Assembly: GCF_008802355.1 (NCBI RefSeq)
Contig: NZ_VZRA01000001.1
Span: forward strand, 1,358,525 to 1,422,524
Direction: 5' to 3'
Length of the DNA stretch: 64,000 bases
Source of the DNA: Oryzomonas sagensis
GTDB lineage: Bacteria > Desulfobacterota > Desulfuromonadia > Geobacterales > Pseudopelobacteraceae
The notes beneath the pieces were generated by a model, which was not told the DNA's origin, did not search any database, and saw only the letters and a program-made list of their open reading frames with translations. Shown in pieces: positions 33,522 through 42,842 of the stretch (position 1 is its first letter; every line of letters starts with the position of its first letter). A program made the position numbers and the translations under genes.

Positions 33522-35141
33522 ATGAAAAATCTGACCATCGGAACCCGCCTGCTGGCGGGATTTTCTATCGTTTCGCTCTTGCTGGTCATCGTGATCGCCA
33601 CGGCGGTCAACGGTCTCTACACGAGTGGCGACCAGTTGGAAAACGTCAATCGCGTCAGCGACCTGAGCGCCAGGGTCGCAAAAGCGCAGATGAACCTCAA
33701 AAACATCGACGAATCCATCAAGGGGCTGATCCTGGCCGACACCCCCGCGGACCGGGAAAAGTTGACCGCCCGCATCGTGGAATACCGGAAAACATATCGC
33801 GACAATGTCGCCTTTGTTGAGAAAAACACCAAGACACCCGAAGGCAAAAAGCTGGTTGAAAAACTTAAAAATGTCGCTATTGCCGGGGATGAGGTTAATA
33901 AAAGACTCACCGATGCGGCCCTGGCCGGCGACGGCACCCTGTTCAAGTCCCTGATGCACAGCGAGGGAGAAGCGGCGATCGGGCGGACGACCCAGGCCGC
34001 CGACGCCTTGCTGGATTTTTACGAAAAACGGGTCAACCTGCGGGTGGCGAGCGCCAAAGATGCCGGTAAAACGGCCATGGAGGTGATCTACGGCCTTGGA
34101 CTGGCGTCCCTTGTCCTGAGCATCCTGACCGCCTTGGCCATCACCCGCAGCATCAAACGGCCTCTGGGCGAGATCGTGGGTTCCATTACCCATATTGCCG
34201 ACGGAGACCTGACCCGTCGCGTCGCGTACGGGAGCAGGGATGAACTGGGGCAGCTGTGCGCCCATTTTAACGACTTCGTCGGCAGGTTTCAGAATATCAT
34301 GCTGCAGCTCATCACCGATGCCGGCAAGGTCGCTTCGGCCTCAACGCAACTCATGAGCACGGCGCACCTGATGGCGGAAGGTTCCGAGGAGGTCGTCGCC
34401 CAGGCCAGCACCGTTGCGACCGCCGGCGAGGAGATGGCCGCGACCTCCAACGACATCGCCCAGAATTGCCATATGGCGGCCGAGAGCGCCCAGCGCGCCA
34501 ACGATGCCGCCGTGGAAGGCTCCGGCGTGGTGCAGGCGACGGTTGCCGTTATGGGCTCGATAGCGGAGCGCGTCAAGAGTGCGGCAAAGACCGTCGAGTC
34601 GCTTGGCGCACGCTCGGACCAGATCGGCGCCATCGTCGGGACCATCGAAGATATCGCCGATCAGACGAATCTTCTGGCCTTGAACGCCGCCATCGAAGCG
34701 GCCCGTGCCGGTGAGCAGGGACGCGGTTTTGCCGTTGTCGCCGACGAAGTCCGGGCACTCGCCGAACGGACGACGCGCGCAACCAAAGAGATCTCGGACA
34801 TGATCAAGTCCATCCAAAGCGAAACCAGAAGCGCCGTCTCCGCCATGGAAGAGGGCAACAGCGAGGTCGAGCGGGGAACCCAGGAGGCCGGCCGCTCGGG
34901 GAGGGCGCTTGAGGATATTCTGGAGCAGATCAACGCCGTCACCCAGCAGGCGAACCAGATAGCCACCGCCGCCGAAGAACAGACCGCTACGACCGGCGAG
35001 ATCAGCAGCAACATGATGCAGATAACCACCGTCGTGCAAAGGACCTCGCGCGGCGCGGGTGAAACGGCGGAAGCAGCCAAGAGCCTGTCGGCCATGTCGG
35101 AGGAGTTGCAACGCATGGTCAGCCAGTTCAAAGTGACGTAA
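33522..35141 (+). CDS. Methyl-accepting chemotaxis protein with four-helix-bundle-like sensor
   Basis: A 539-residue receptor. Membrane helices are at about residues 10-32 and 185-210. The 150-residue periplasmic part between them is predicted helical, with the pattern [20 protein letters not shown] typical of the four-helix-bundle MCP sensor. A HAMP domain ([20 protein letters not shown]) and the signalling coiled coil follow. The tip [20 protein letters not shown] begins near residue 377. The C-terminal half is clearly related to the MCP at 14472-16121. ATG at 33522 follows TCCTGGAGGTAGCA. It is the third gene of the riboswitch-controlled operon. Confidence 0.94.
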   Translation: MKNLTIGTRLLAGFSIVSLLLVIVIATAVNGLYTSGDQLENVNRVSDLSARVAKAQMNLKNIDESIKGLILADTPADREKLTARIVEYRKTYRDNVAFVEKNTKTPEGKKLVEKLKNVAIAGDEVNKRLTDAALAGDGTLFKSLMHSEGEAAIGRTTQAADALLDFYEKRVNLRVASAKDAGKTAMEVIYGLGLASLVLSILTALAITRSIKRPLGEIVGSITHIADGDLTRRVAYGSRDELGQLCAHFNDFVGRFQNIMLQLITDAGKVASASTQLMSTAHLMAEGSEEVVAQASTVATAGEEMAATSNDIAQNCHMAAESAQRANDAAVEGSGVVQATVAVMGSIAERVKSAAKTVESLGARSDQIGAIVGTIEDIADQTNLLALNAAIEAARAGEQGRGFAVVADEVRALAERTTRATKEISDMIKSIQSETRSAVSAMEEGNSEVERGTQEAGRSGRALEDILEQINAVTQQANQIATAAEEQTATTGEISSNMMQITTVVQRTSRGAGETAEAAKSLSAMSEELQRMVSQFKVT

Positions 35142-35361
35142 GTCGGCCAGCGCTTGCCGGCCGGAAAACGTCCCGGGCATGCTCGGGCGCTCTTGACGCG
35201 GCAATAAAAAACCTGTACGTTTGCACGATACGGCCAAAGGGGGTTGCGGGATTCTTTCCGCATCTCCCTTTTGCGTTATGGCTGCCGGTCGCCGGCGACG
35301 CCATGGTATACTTTACCGGAGGGCCCGGCGATTATTACTGCTGCATCCCAGGAGAAGCATT

Positions 35362-36789
<1,428 letters not shown>

Positions 36790-36791
36790 CC

Positions 36792-37373
36792 ATGGAACGG
36801 GGCAGTGCGCTGTTAATCGTGGATGTGCAGAACGATTTCTGCCCCGGCGGGGCGCTTGCCGTGCCGGACGGCGACGGGGTGGCGGTGCCGCTCAGCCGGG
36901 CCGCGGAACGGTTCAGGGGGGCAGGGCTGCCGGTATTTGCCAGCCGCGATTGGCACCCTGCCGTGACGAGGCATTTCAAGGAGTACGGCGGGATGTGGCC
37001 GCCGCACTGCGTGCAGGGGAGCCGGGGGGCCGATTTTCACCCCGCTCTGAGCCTGCCGCCGGGCACGACGGTTATCTCCAAGGGGACCGCACCCGATAGC
37101 GACAGCTATTCGGCCTTCGAGGGGATCCGCGAAGACGGGGCCACCCTGGGGGCATGCCTTGCCGCTCTGGGAGTGGGCCATCTCTACGTCGGCGGCCTGG
37201 CCACCGACTACTGCGTGCGTTCGTCGGCCCTGGATGCCGTACGGGCGGGCCTCACGGTGACGGTATTGACGGATTGCGTGGCAGGGGTGGAGCTGCAACC
37301 GGGGGACTCGGCCCGTGCCCTGGAGGAGATGGCGGAAGCCGGGGTGCGCTTTGCCACGGTTGACGGGATATAG
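36792..37373 (+). CDS. pncA: Nicotinamidase (isochorismatase family)
   Basis: A 193-residue amidase that turns nicotinamide into nicotinate, the substrate of the enzyme encoded just upstream. The catalytic Asp is in LLIVDVQNDFCPGG, the metal ligands are in ASRDWHP, the catalytic Lys is in VISKGTAPDSDSYSAF, and the nucleophilic Cys is in GLATDYCVRSSALDA. All are in the normal order and spacing. The next 600 bases contain no intact gene until the AT-rich HEPN gene. Confidence 0.95.
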   Translation: MERGSALLIVDVQNDFCPGGALAVPDGDGVAVPLSRAAERFRGAGLPVFASRDWHPAVTRHFKEYGGMWPPHCVQGSRGADFHPALSLPPGTTVISKGTAPDSDSYSAFEGIREDGATLGACLAALGVGHLYVGGLATDYCVRSSALDAVRAGLTVTVLTDCVAGVELQPGDSARALEEMAEAGVRFATVDGI

Positions 37374-37418
37374 TGCCCCAGGATGACTATACCCCAAAGA
37401 ACAGGTTGGCGCCGGTTC

Positions 37419-37437
37419 CCCCCTTTGGCAAAGGGGG
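37419..37437. repeat. CCCCCTTTGGCAAAGGGGG palindrome
   Basis: A perfect dyad of 19 bases soon after pncA. Sequences of this type occur as ends or fragments of dispersed repeats in many bacteria; there is no second copy in this window. Confidence 0.4.
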
Positions 37438-37500
37438 AAGACAAACAGTAGCTTTGTTCTGGTCACAGTCCCGTTGTTTTTTGTAAGTAAGTGTCCTCAC

Positions 37501-37533
37501 TGATACAATTTTTTCTGTATCAAAATGATACAG
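37501..37533. promoter_or_regulatory. Cluster of GATACA boxes
   Basis: Three copies in 33 bases: TGATACA (37501), TGTATCA (37516) and TGATACA (37526). The last two form the palindrome CTGTATCA-AAA-TGATACAG. This could be an operator, or alternative stems next to the terminator that follows. Confidence 0.35.
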
Positions 37534-37535
37534 TA

Positions 37536-37572
37536 AAAGGCTCCCAAGCAGGTTTTGGGGCCTTTTTTTTTT
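37536..37572 (+). terminator. Intrinsic terminator, end of pncB-pncA operon region
   Basis: AAAGGCTCCCAA / TTTTGGGGCCTTT followed by a T8-9 tract. It marks the right border of the GC-rich core chromosome before the accessory island. From 37573 to 37757 the sequence is AT-rich with a palindrome ATGTTAAT-TTT-ATTAACAT near 37607 and no gene. Confidence 0.75.
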
Positions 37573-37757
37573 ATGTGAAAACAGAAGGTTGAGGGCGGGA
37601 ACGTTTTATGTTAATTTTATTAACATTTTGATTTTACATTGAAATTTGAGTTTGCGGGGTGTAGAAGGGCAAGAGAAAGTGCACAGAGATCGGCGGTGTT
37701 AAAGGGTAGGTTGAAAATATGTAGAATGTTGAACTGCCCCTTAGAGGGTGTCCCTTA

Positions 37758-37795
37758 AAATTTGAGTTTTGGAGACCTGACCCCCTGTTAGTTTC
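37758..37795 (+). repeat. RAYT-associated repeat, copy 1
   Basis: A 38-base sequence containing TTTGGAGACCTGACCCC, matching copy 3 (40207-40244) at all but one base and matching copy 2 (39198-39222) in inverse orientation. A shorter related piece, TTGAAATTTGAGTTT, lies at 37639-37653. Confidence 0.8.
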
Positions 37796-37799
37796 AAAA

Positions 37800-37874
37800 G
37801 ACAGAGATTTTCACTTTGGGGTTGGTACCAACATTGATGGCCCTGAATTTCAGGAGTGGATTATTAGTCGCTGA
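37800..37874 (+). pseudogene. Possible 3' remnant of a lost cassette gene
   Basis: The frame ending TGA at 37872-37874 encodes a plausible protein C-terminus (DRDFHFGVGTNIDGPEF, then QEWIISR). There is no start, because copy 1 of the repeat interrupts it upstream. The stop lies nine bases before an attC-like structure, which is the normal position of a cassette gene end. The coding assignment is tentative. Confidence 0.3.
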
Positions 37875-37882
37875 TCTTAGCA

Positions 37883-37944
37883 GCCAACACGCGGCGACAG
37901 CGGTCTCCGCTGACGCTCCGTCGCTGGCGCCTTGAGACGTTGGC
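37883..37944 (+). other. Integron attC-like recombination site
   Basis: The 62-base segment has nested imperfect dyads: outer GCCAAC / GTTGGC, unpaired spacers of unequal length (ACGC and TTGAGAC), inner GGCG-A-CAGCG / CGCTG-G-CGCC with an extra-helical base, and a variable central loop. Size, asymmetry and the order RYYYAAC-like to GTTRRRY-like agree with attC sites of integron cassettes. The outer boxes deviate from consensus (GTTGGCC). No integrase gene is in the window. Confidence 0.45.
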
Positions 37945-37978
37945 CACAGTACTACAGCTGCTTCTGAGAGAGGAACAA

Positions 37979-39067
37979 ATGAGTTATTGCTCTGAAAATA
38001 TTTTGCCAGCAGACACCAAAATACGAAACTTGCAAGATCTAGTTGAGTTGTTAGGTTACAAAAAAATTAAGATCGCCTACAAAATACCTGGTGAAATTGC
38101 TCATTATTACTGGTTCGAAGAAGAAGAGTACCGTTCATATACTGGCATAGAGCTTTCGATATATAGAACTGAACAAGGTGAAGTATCTGTCCAAACAAGA
38201 TCGAGAATTGCACGGAGTTACTGGGACCTTGCGCACCAGAATGAAACGATACGACGCATAAGAAGCTATTTCGGAGGTATATTTAGCACTGATGCTGGAG
38301 CTAATAGGTATGAACATGTTGAGGGAACACCACCAACACAAGCTCAATCAGGCTGTCATCGCGCATTCCAACGATTTGGTAGCAATATTATTAAAGCCAT
38401 GAGATATATTGATGAGCGATCATTTACATCAGACAGAATTAAGTATAATGAGCTAGAATTTCTACAAGCCTATAGCCCGAGAGTACTTTCAAATAATCTA
38501 CTTTTGCCATTTATGACTAGCGTTCTCGAAGATTATTTTAAATCTACATTTATTTCTATATTGAAATCATCTGAAAAGAAAGAAACTTTCTTTAAAGGAA
38601 ATCGGTTCTCTTCAGAGCACCTCACCCTGATATCTGATAGACAATTAAGTGTAGAGGACGCCACTGCAGAATCCCTTTCATTCCAAAATATTAATTCAAT
38701 TTGCCAGCACTTTAAGAGCTTAGAGCCTAAACTCGATTTAGCTGGTGTGCTCAGGAAACCTTACCGCAGGAGAAAAGAGTCGCTTTTCGATAGCCTCGAA
38801 AGAATGGTAAAACGGAGGCACCTAATTATCCATCAAGCAACTATTGATATTACTTTAAAGGACATAGATGCTGCCCGAATGATCGATGATTTACAGGAGT
38901 CGGTTGTCCGTTGCTATAAGCGAATTACAGATTTCTATATGTGGGAATTCGACCAAGGGTGGGGCTGCTCAAGTGCAGTTTCTAGAGTGCGAAAAACATC
39001 CAGCAGTATGGACGAGAATCTGGTGGAAAATCTTCGGGGCGGAGAGGGCCAAGCTTTGGAGAATTGA
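37979..39067 (+). CDS. AT-rich HEPN-motif protein of unknown function
   Basis: A 362-residue soluble protein. The family is not recognised. Near the C-terminus is RRHLIIHQATIDI, an R280-x4-H285 motif in a helical context (SLFDSLERMVKR before, DAARMIDDLQESVVRCYKRI after). This is the signature of HEPN domains, many of which are RNases in toxin or anti-phage systems. The N-terminal 250 residues have no clear motif. Base composition and codon use are far more AT-rich than all neighbours, pointing to recent transfer. ATG at 37979 follows AGAGAGGAACAA. It lies between RAYT repeats and just after an attC-like site. An RNase role is inference. Confidence 0.75.
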   Translation: MSYCSENILPADTKIRNLQDLVELLGYKKIKIAYKIPGEIAHYYWFEEEEYRSYTGIELSIYRTEQGEVSVQTRSRIARSYWDLAHQNETIRRIRSYFGGIFSTDAGANRYEHVEGTPPTQAQSGCHRAFQRFGSNIIKAMRYIDERSFTSDRIKYNELEFLQAYSPRVLSNNLLLPFMTSVLEDYFKSTFISILKSSEKKETFFKGNRFSSEHLTLISDRQLSVEDATAESLSFQNINSICQHFKSLEPKLDLAGVLRKPYRRRKESLFDSLERMVKRRHLIIHQATIDITLKDIDAARMIDDLQESVVRCYKRITDFYMWEFDQGWGCSSAVSRVRKTSSSMDENLVENLRGGEGQALEN

Positions 39068-39197
39068 ACGATAAGTGAAAGCCAACCAATCGTGGCAGTT
39101 ATACTTCGCGTCGCTCAGCTTCTACGCTCTCCACCGATCCAATGCTAAGAATTATTTTGACATGTGGGAAGCTATGAATTGAAAAGGGAGCTTACAA

Positions 39198-39222
39198 GGG
39201 GTCAGGTCTCCAAAATTCAAAT
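39198..39222 (-). repeat. RAYT-associated repeat, copy 2 (inverted)
   Basis: The segment contains GGGGTCAGGTCTCCAAAA, the reverse complement of copies 1 and 3 over 25 bases with one mismatch. With copy 1 it brackets the HEPN gene, and with copy 3 it brackets the RAYT gene. Confidence 0.8.
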
Positions 39223-39275
39223 ATGATGGTATGCTTTGATCTGGTAAATAAATTTATCAGCCAAAGGGGATTGCC

Positions 39276-40214
39276 ATGGCGCGATCTTTGCGAATTGAGT
39301 ATCCGGGAGCATTCTACCATGTCACATCGAGAGGCAACGAGCGTAAGGATATTTTCAAAAGCCAGAGGGATCGTGAAAAGTTCCTGGACTACCTGGAATC
39401 ATCGGTAGAACGCTATGGGGCGATAATCCATACCTATTGCCTGATGAGTAACCACTACCACTTGTTATTGGAGACACCGGCAGGGAACCTGTCCCAGATC
39501 ATGCATCACATAAACGGAGCGTACACCACCTATTTCAACACCAAACGAAAACGGGCCGGGCATCTGTTTCAGGGGAGGTACAAGGCATTGCTCGTGGAAT
39601 TTGATGAATACGCCCAAGAACTGAGCCGCTACATACATCTGAACCCGGTGAGAGTCGGGATGGTAGCGCGCCCGGAAGAATATCGGTGGTCAAGCTACCA
39701 GTGCTATACGGGCCAAGCTTCCGCGCCCGCGTGGCTTCAGACGAAGGTGATACTTGAATATTTTGGAAAACGTGAAGCGGAATCAAAGAAGAAATATCGC
39801 GGATTTGTCGAAAGTCTGCTTGGGAAAGAATACGATAACCCGGCCAGGAGCGTATCTGGAACCACCGTGTTAGGCACGCCCGGTTTCCTGGAAAAGATTA
39901 CGGCAGCTCACCTTGCGGGAAAGGATGTGGACAGGTCAGTCCCGGAAATCCGGCGACTAAAGGCCTCTCCCGAACCGGCGGAAATAATCGAGGCCGCAGC
40001 AGCAATAATAGGCGAGAACACAAAACTGGCCCGACAGGTGGGAATGTATCTTTGCCATAAGTATAGCGGCAAGAAGTTACGTAAAATTGGCGAGCAGTTC
40101 GGCGTAGGGGAAACTGCGATATCAGAAGCGCACCGCCTGCTGGCAAGAAAAATGGAAGTGGACAAAAAATTGTCAGAAGATGTTGAACGTGTGAAGTTAA
40201 TCCTTGAAATTTGA
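39276..40214 (+). CDS. REP-associated tyrosine transposase (RAYT) with DnaA-like C-terminus
   Basis: A 312-residue Y1/HUH transposase of the TnpA-REP group. The HUH motif is N59-HYH-LLLE, the catalytic tyrosine is Y119 in SRYIHLNPVRVG, and the domain begins with the typical RIEYPGAFYHVTSRGNERK. After about residue 220 there is a domain resembling DnaA domain IV, with KLARQVGMYLCHKYSGKKLR and KIGEQFGVGETAISEAHRLL. RAYTs act on repeats scattered in the genome, usually as single-copy domesticated genes. The stop codon lies inside repeat copy 3. It appears intact. Confidence 0.92.
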   Translation: MARSLRIEYPGAFYHVTSRGNERKDIFKSQRDREKFLDYLESSVERYGAIIHTYCLMSNHYHLLLETPAGNLSQIMHHINGAYTTYFNTKRKRAGHLFQGRYKALLVEFDEYAQELSRYIHLNPVRVGMVARPEEYRWSSYQCYTGQASAPAWLQTKVILEYFGKREAESKKKYRGFVESLLGKEYDNPARSVSGTTVLGTPGFLEKITAAHLAGKDVDRSVPEIRRLKASPEPAEIIEAAAAIIGENTKLARQVGMYLCHKYSGKKLRKIGEQFGVGETAISEAHRLLARKMEVDKKLSEDVERVKLILEI

Positions 40215-40244
40215 GTTTTGGAGACCTGACCCCATGTTAGTTTC
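40207..40244 (+). repeat. RAYT-associated repeat, copy 3
   Basis: A direct copy of 37758-37795 with one base difference, overlapping the last codons and stop of the RAYT gene. Confidence 0.85.
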
Positions 40245-40475
40245 CTCACGCCGCCCGGGCCAGGCGGGGGGTATGGGGAGACACTCATTAAAATACGCTG
40301 CTGTCAACCGAGGTAAGACCCTGAAAGGGCAGGCCTACATTCAACATTTTTCTTTGATAGAAGAGGAACTCTGCCGATCAAAGGAGAATAAAATGGTGCG
40401 ACCATGAAAGGTCGAGTAACCCAATTAAAATTAACGCATGCCAGCCTAACTGTGTAGGAAATGAGGATCAAAGGC

Positions 40476-40505
40476 AAAAAGGGGACAGGCTACTTTTTGA
40501 GAAAA
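40476..40505 (+). repeat. Fragment of a second RAYT-type repeat
   Basis: AAAAAGGGGACAGGCTACTT followed by TTTGAGAAAA has the same layout (G-run, short purine-pyrimidine core, T-run) as the first family. It is a single copy in this window. The stretch 40245-40528 holds no gene. Confidence 0.35.
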
Positions 40506-40528
40506 CAGAAACCTTTATTGCTTCCCTA

Positions 40529-40786
40529 TCATTGTCCGACCAGCAACACGTCAGCGCCTTCAAGGGATAATACTTCGGCGAGCTTTCGGTCGGCGCACAC
40601 AAAGCGGTCTTGTTCAATTTCGCAATATGTTACATATACGGCAGCCTGAAGACTGTCGGGGGTCCGTAGCGACAACTTGCGGGAGTGAGTTGCAAGCAGG
40701 CGGCAGGCCTCCTCGAAAATAAGCGAGGTTATGTTCAGAACTTCAAAGCGGTTTTCCTGGTCGCTGGAAAACCGTTTGAGTACCAC
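40529..40786 (-). pseudogene. Truncated PIN-domain (VapC-like) toxin remnant
   Basis: An 85-codon frame whose product matches only the C-terminal part of a PIN ribonuclease: SLRTPDSLQAAVYV with the mid-domain Asp, then DRFVCADRKLAEVLSLEG with the last catalytic Asp. Full PIN toxins have about 130-140 residues, and the N-terminal strand with the first Asp is missing. An in-frame TGA precedes the apparent GTG start, and the terminator of the next gene lies just upstream. No antitoxin gene is present, so it is a decayed remnant rather than an active module. Confidence 0.7.
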
Positions 40787-40803
40787 TCAAGAGCCTAAAT
40801 AAA

Positions 40804-40827
40804 AAAGGCGACCGCTTGGCCGCCTTT
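40804..40827 (-). terminator. Intrinsic terminator after the DRTGG protein gene
   Basis: On the minus strand AAAGGCGGCC-AAGC-GGTCGCC is followed by TTTTTTATTT, about 20 bases beyond the stop at 40848. Confidence 0.85.
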
Positions 40828-40847
40828 CTCAATTAAAGGGTATATCC

Positions 40848-41990
40848 TCACGCCGCCCGGGCAAGGGGCATCTTGTCGATTGCCGGCGGCGCGCCGCTCT
40901 CGAAAAGCGTTTCTATGGCGTCGAAGTCGATAGCCTGCTCGGCTTGTCCGGTTATCAATGAGATTTTTTCGGTGTCTTCGGCCGAGATCTTGGACACGTG
41001 GCCGCTCAGCGCAGTGAAAGCCTCGGCCGTGGTCTGCTCGATGCGGATATAGGGGATGCCGCTGTCGTCGATGATCCGCTGGGTGATGGCCGACACCGGC
41101 GCATGCCCGGGGATGACCATCCCGGCGATCAGTTTGTGAAACGAAGGGATGTTGTACAGCGACGAGAGGGTGACCAGGAGTTCGTCACGGGAACTCGTGG
41201 AAATCAGCATGGTCGATTCCCGCAGGTTGTCGATGACCTTCTGGGAGGAGGCGGCACCCAACTGGAAGTGATGGATGATGCGCATTTTCTTGTTCTGGTC
41301 CCCCATCAACGGCCGTTCGAGCAATTTGGCGACATTTTGCAGCGTCGGGTCGGCCAGGACCGGCGAGTAATCGAAGGCCCCGCAGACCCGGATCTGTTTG
41401 CTCTCGAAATAACGCTCCAGGTAGGACAGGGACGATGCGCGCTTTTCCGCCAGCAGTTTGTTGACCAGCAGCATGCGTACATCTACGCCCTCCTGCTCAT
41501 ACAACGCCAGATTGAGCCGCACGGAATCGATAACGTTGCCGATGCCCCCCCCCGCCACCATCACGACCGGCGCATCCAGCAGCTTGGCCATGTCGGCGTT
41601 GTTGAGGCCGATAACCGAGCCGACGCCGCCGTGGCCCGCCCCCTCGATCAGGAGCAGATCGTAGCGTGATTCCAGCTCCCGGCAGGCCGTGGCAACCTTC
41701 TCCATGGCCCACTCGCGGGACAGCTCGCCGTCCACAAATTTCTTGGTGGCGCCTTTGCCGATAACCAATGGCGACATGAGGGCGATCTCGTGCTCCAGGC
41801 CAAAGACCTGGGCCATCAGGGCCGCGTCCTTGTCCACGATGACGCCGTCGAACTCAAAGCATTTGGGACCCAGCGGCTTGATATAGCCGACCCGTTCATA
41901 CCGCTGCCGCGCCAGATGCATCAGCGACAGGCTGATGGTGGTTTTACCGCAGTTCTGGCCGGTGGCGGCGATGAAGAGTTTTTTGCACAT
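40848..41990 (-). CDS. P-loop DRTGG-domain protein (phosphotransacetylase N-terminal type)
   Basis: A 380-residue protein with an N-terminal BioD/CobQ-like nucleotide-binding domain (P-loop in FIAATGQNCGKTTISLSLMH, then LLLIEGAGHGGVGSVIGLNN) and a C-terminal DRTGG domain (about residues 210-325). This pair also forms the N-terminal regulatory part of long phosphotransacetylases, but the catalytic Pta domain is absent. Stand-alone versions have no settled function and a nucleotide-dependent regulatory role is inferred. The start is ATG at 41990, because the P-loop should begin close to the N-terminus and AGGGAG lies ten bases before it. Confidence 0.85.
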   Translation of the reverse strand: MCKKLFIAATGQNCGKTTISLSLMHLARQRYERVGYIKPLGPKCFEFDGVIVDKDAALMAQVFGLEHEIALMSPLVIGKGATKKFVDGELSREWAMEKVATACRELESRYDLLLIEGAGHGGVGSVIGLNNADMAKLLDAPVVMVAGGGIGNVIDSVRLNLALYEQEGVDVRMLLVNKLLAEKRASSLSYLERYFESKQIRVCGAFDYSPVLADPTLQNVAKLLERPLMGDQNKKMRIIHHFQLGAASSQKVIDNLRESTMLISTSSRDELLVTLSSLYNIPSFHKLIAGMVIPGHAPVSAITQRIIDDSGIPYIRIEQTTAEAFTALSGHVSKISAEDTEKISLITGQAEQAIDFDAIETLFESGAPPAIDKMPLARAA

Positions 41991-42182
41991 GGCCGAATAC
42001 TCCCTGAACGTACAAGACATACGGGTAACGCGCTTAGTATAGCGGGCGGCTTCGTCATTACCAATCACGTATACCTGTAGACGTGTATACTATTGCGGCG
42101 GGGGGCGAAATCCGGTGCCCGGCGTTCCGTCCCGTGCTATAGTGGCGACGGCACGTGGTGCGATGCGCGAAAGGAGTTTCCC

Positions 42183-42842
42183 ATGGACAATCTGCTGGAT
42201 GCTGTGGAGGTGCGGGTTCTCGGCTGTCTGATCGAAAAGGAGATGACCACGCCGGAGTATTATCCCCTGACCCTGAACGGGCTCACCGCTGCCTGCAACC
42301 AGAAGTCGAACCGCGACCCGATCATGGCCCTGGCCGAGGATGAGGTGGTTCGTGCCCTGGACGGGCTGCGTTTCAAACAGTTGGCGGTGGTTTCGGCCGA
42401 CGGCGGGCGGGTGCCCAAATACCGCCATATCCTGGCGGAGAAGCTGGGGTTGGTACCGGCTGAACAGGCTGTTGTCTGTGAAATGATGGTGCGCGGCCCC
42501 CAGACCGTGGGGGAGCTGCGCACCAGGGGCGAGCGGATGCATCCTTTTGCCGATCTGGCTGCGGTGGAGGAGGTGCTGAGGGAGTTGATGGCGCGCGAAA
42601 CGCCGCTGGTGATGCGCCTGCCCCGTCAGCCGGGGCGGAAGGAATCCCGCTATGCCCAGCTTTTTGGCGGCGAGCCCGAACCCGTGCCGGGTGAAGGCGC
42701 TCCGCCGCCCGAAGCGGCCCGGCAGCGGGTGATGGCGGAGCATGAACGGATCGGGAGGCTTGAAGAGGAGGTTGCCCTCCTGCGGACCGAGGTGGCTGCC
42801 CTGCGCCGGGCGGTGGAGGAGTTCAAGGCTCAGTTTGAGTAG
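42183..42842 (+). CDS. yceH: YceH-family protein (DUF480)
   Basis: A 219-residue protein of two tandem winged-helix domains. Characteristic segments are EVRVLGCLIEKEMTTPEYYP, LTAACNQKSNRDPIM and RGPQTVGELRTRGERMHPFA. The C-terminus is a short coiled coil (RIGRLEEEVALLRTEVAALR). The function of the family is unknown, though the winged helices suggest DNA binding. ATG at 42183 follows AAAGGAGTTTCCC. Its end overlaps the convergent hflX gene by 20 bases. Confidence 0.92.
   Translation: MDNLLDAVEVRVLGCLIEKEMTTPEYYPLTLNGLTAACNQKSNRDPIMALAEDEVVRALDGLRFKQLAVVSADGGRVPKYRHILAEKLGLVPAEQAVVCEMMVRGPQTVGELRTRGERMHPFADLAAVEEVLRELMARETPLVMRLPRQPGRKESRYAQLFGGEPEPVPGEGAPPPEAARQRVMAEHERIGRLEEEVALLRTEVAALRRAVEEFKAQFE

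Noticed and set aside
39068-39197. Second attC-like site downstream of the HEPN gene
   Set aside because: AGCCAAC and a weak inner dyad (ATCGTGG / CCACCGAT) are present, but no matching GTT-type right box follows, so it is too weak to call.
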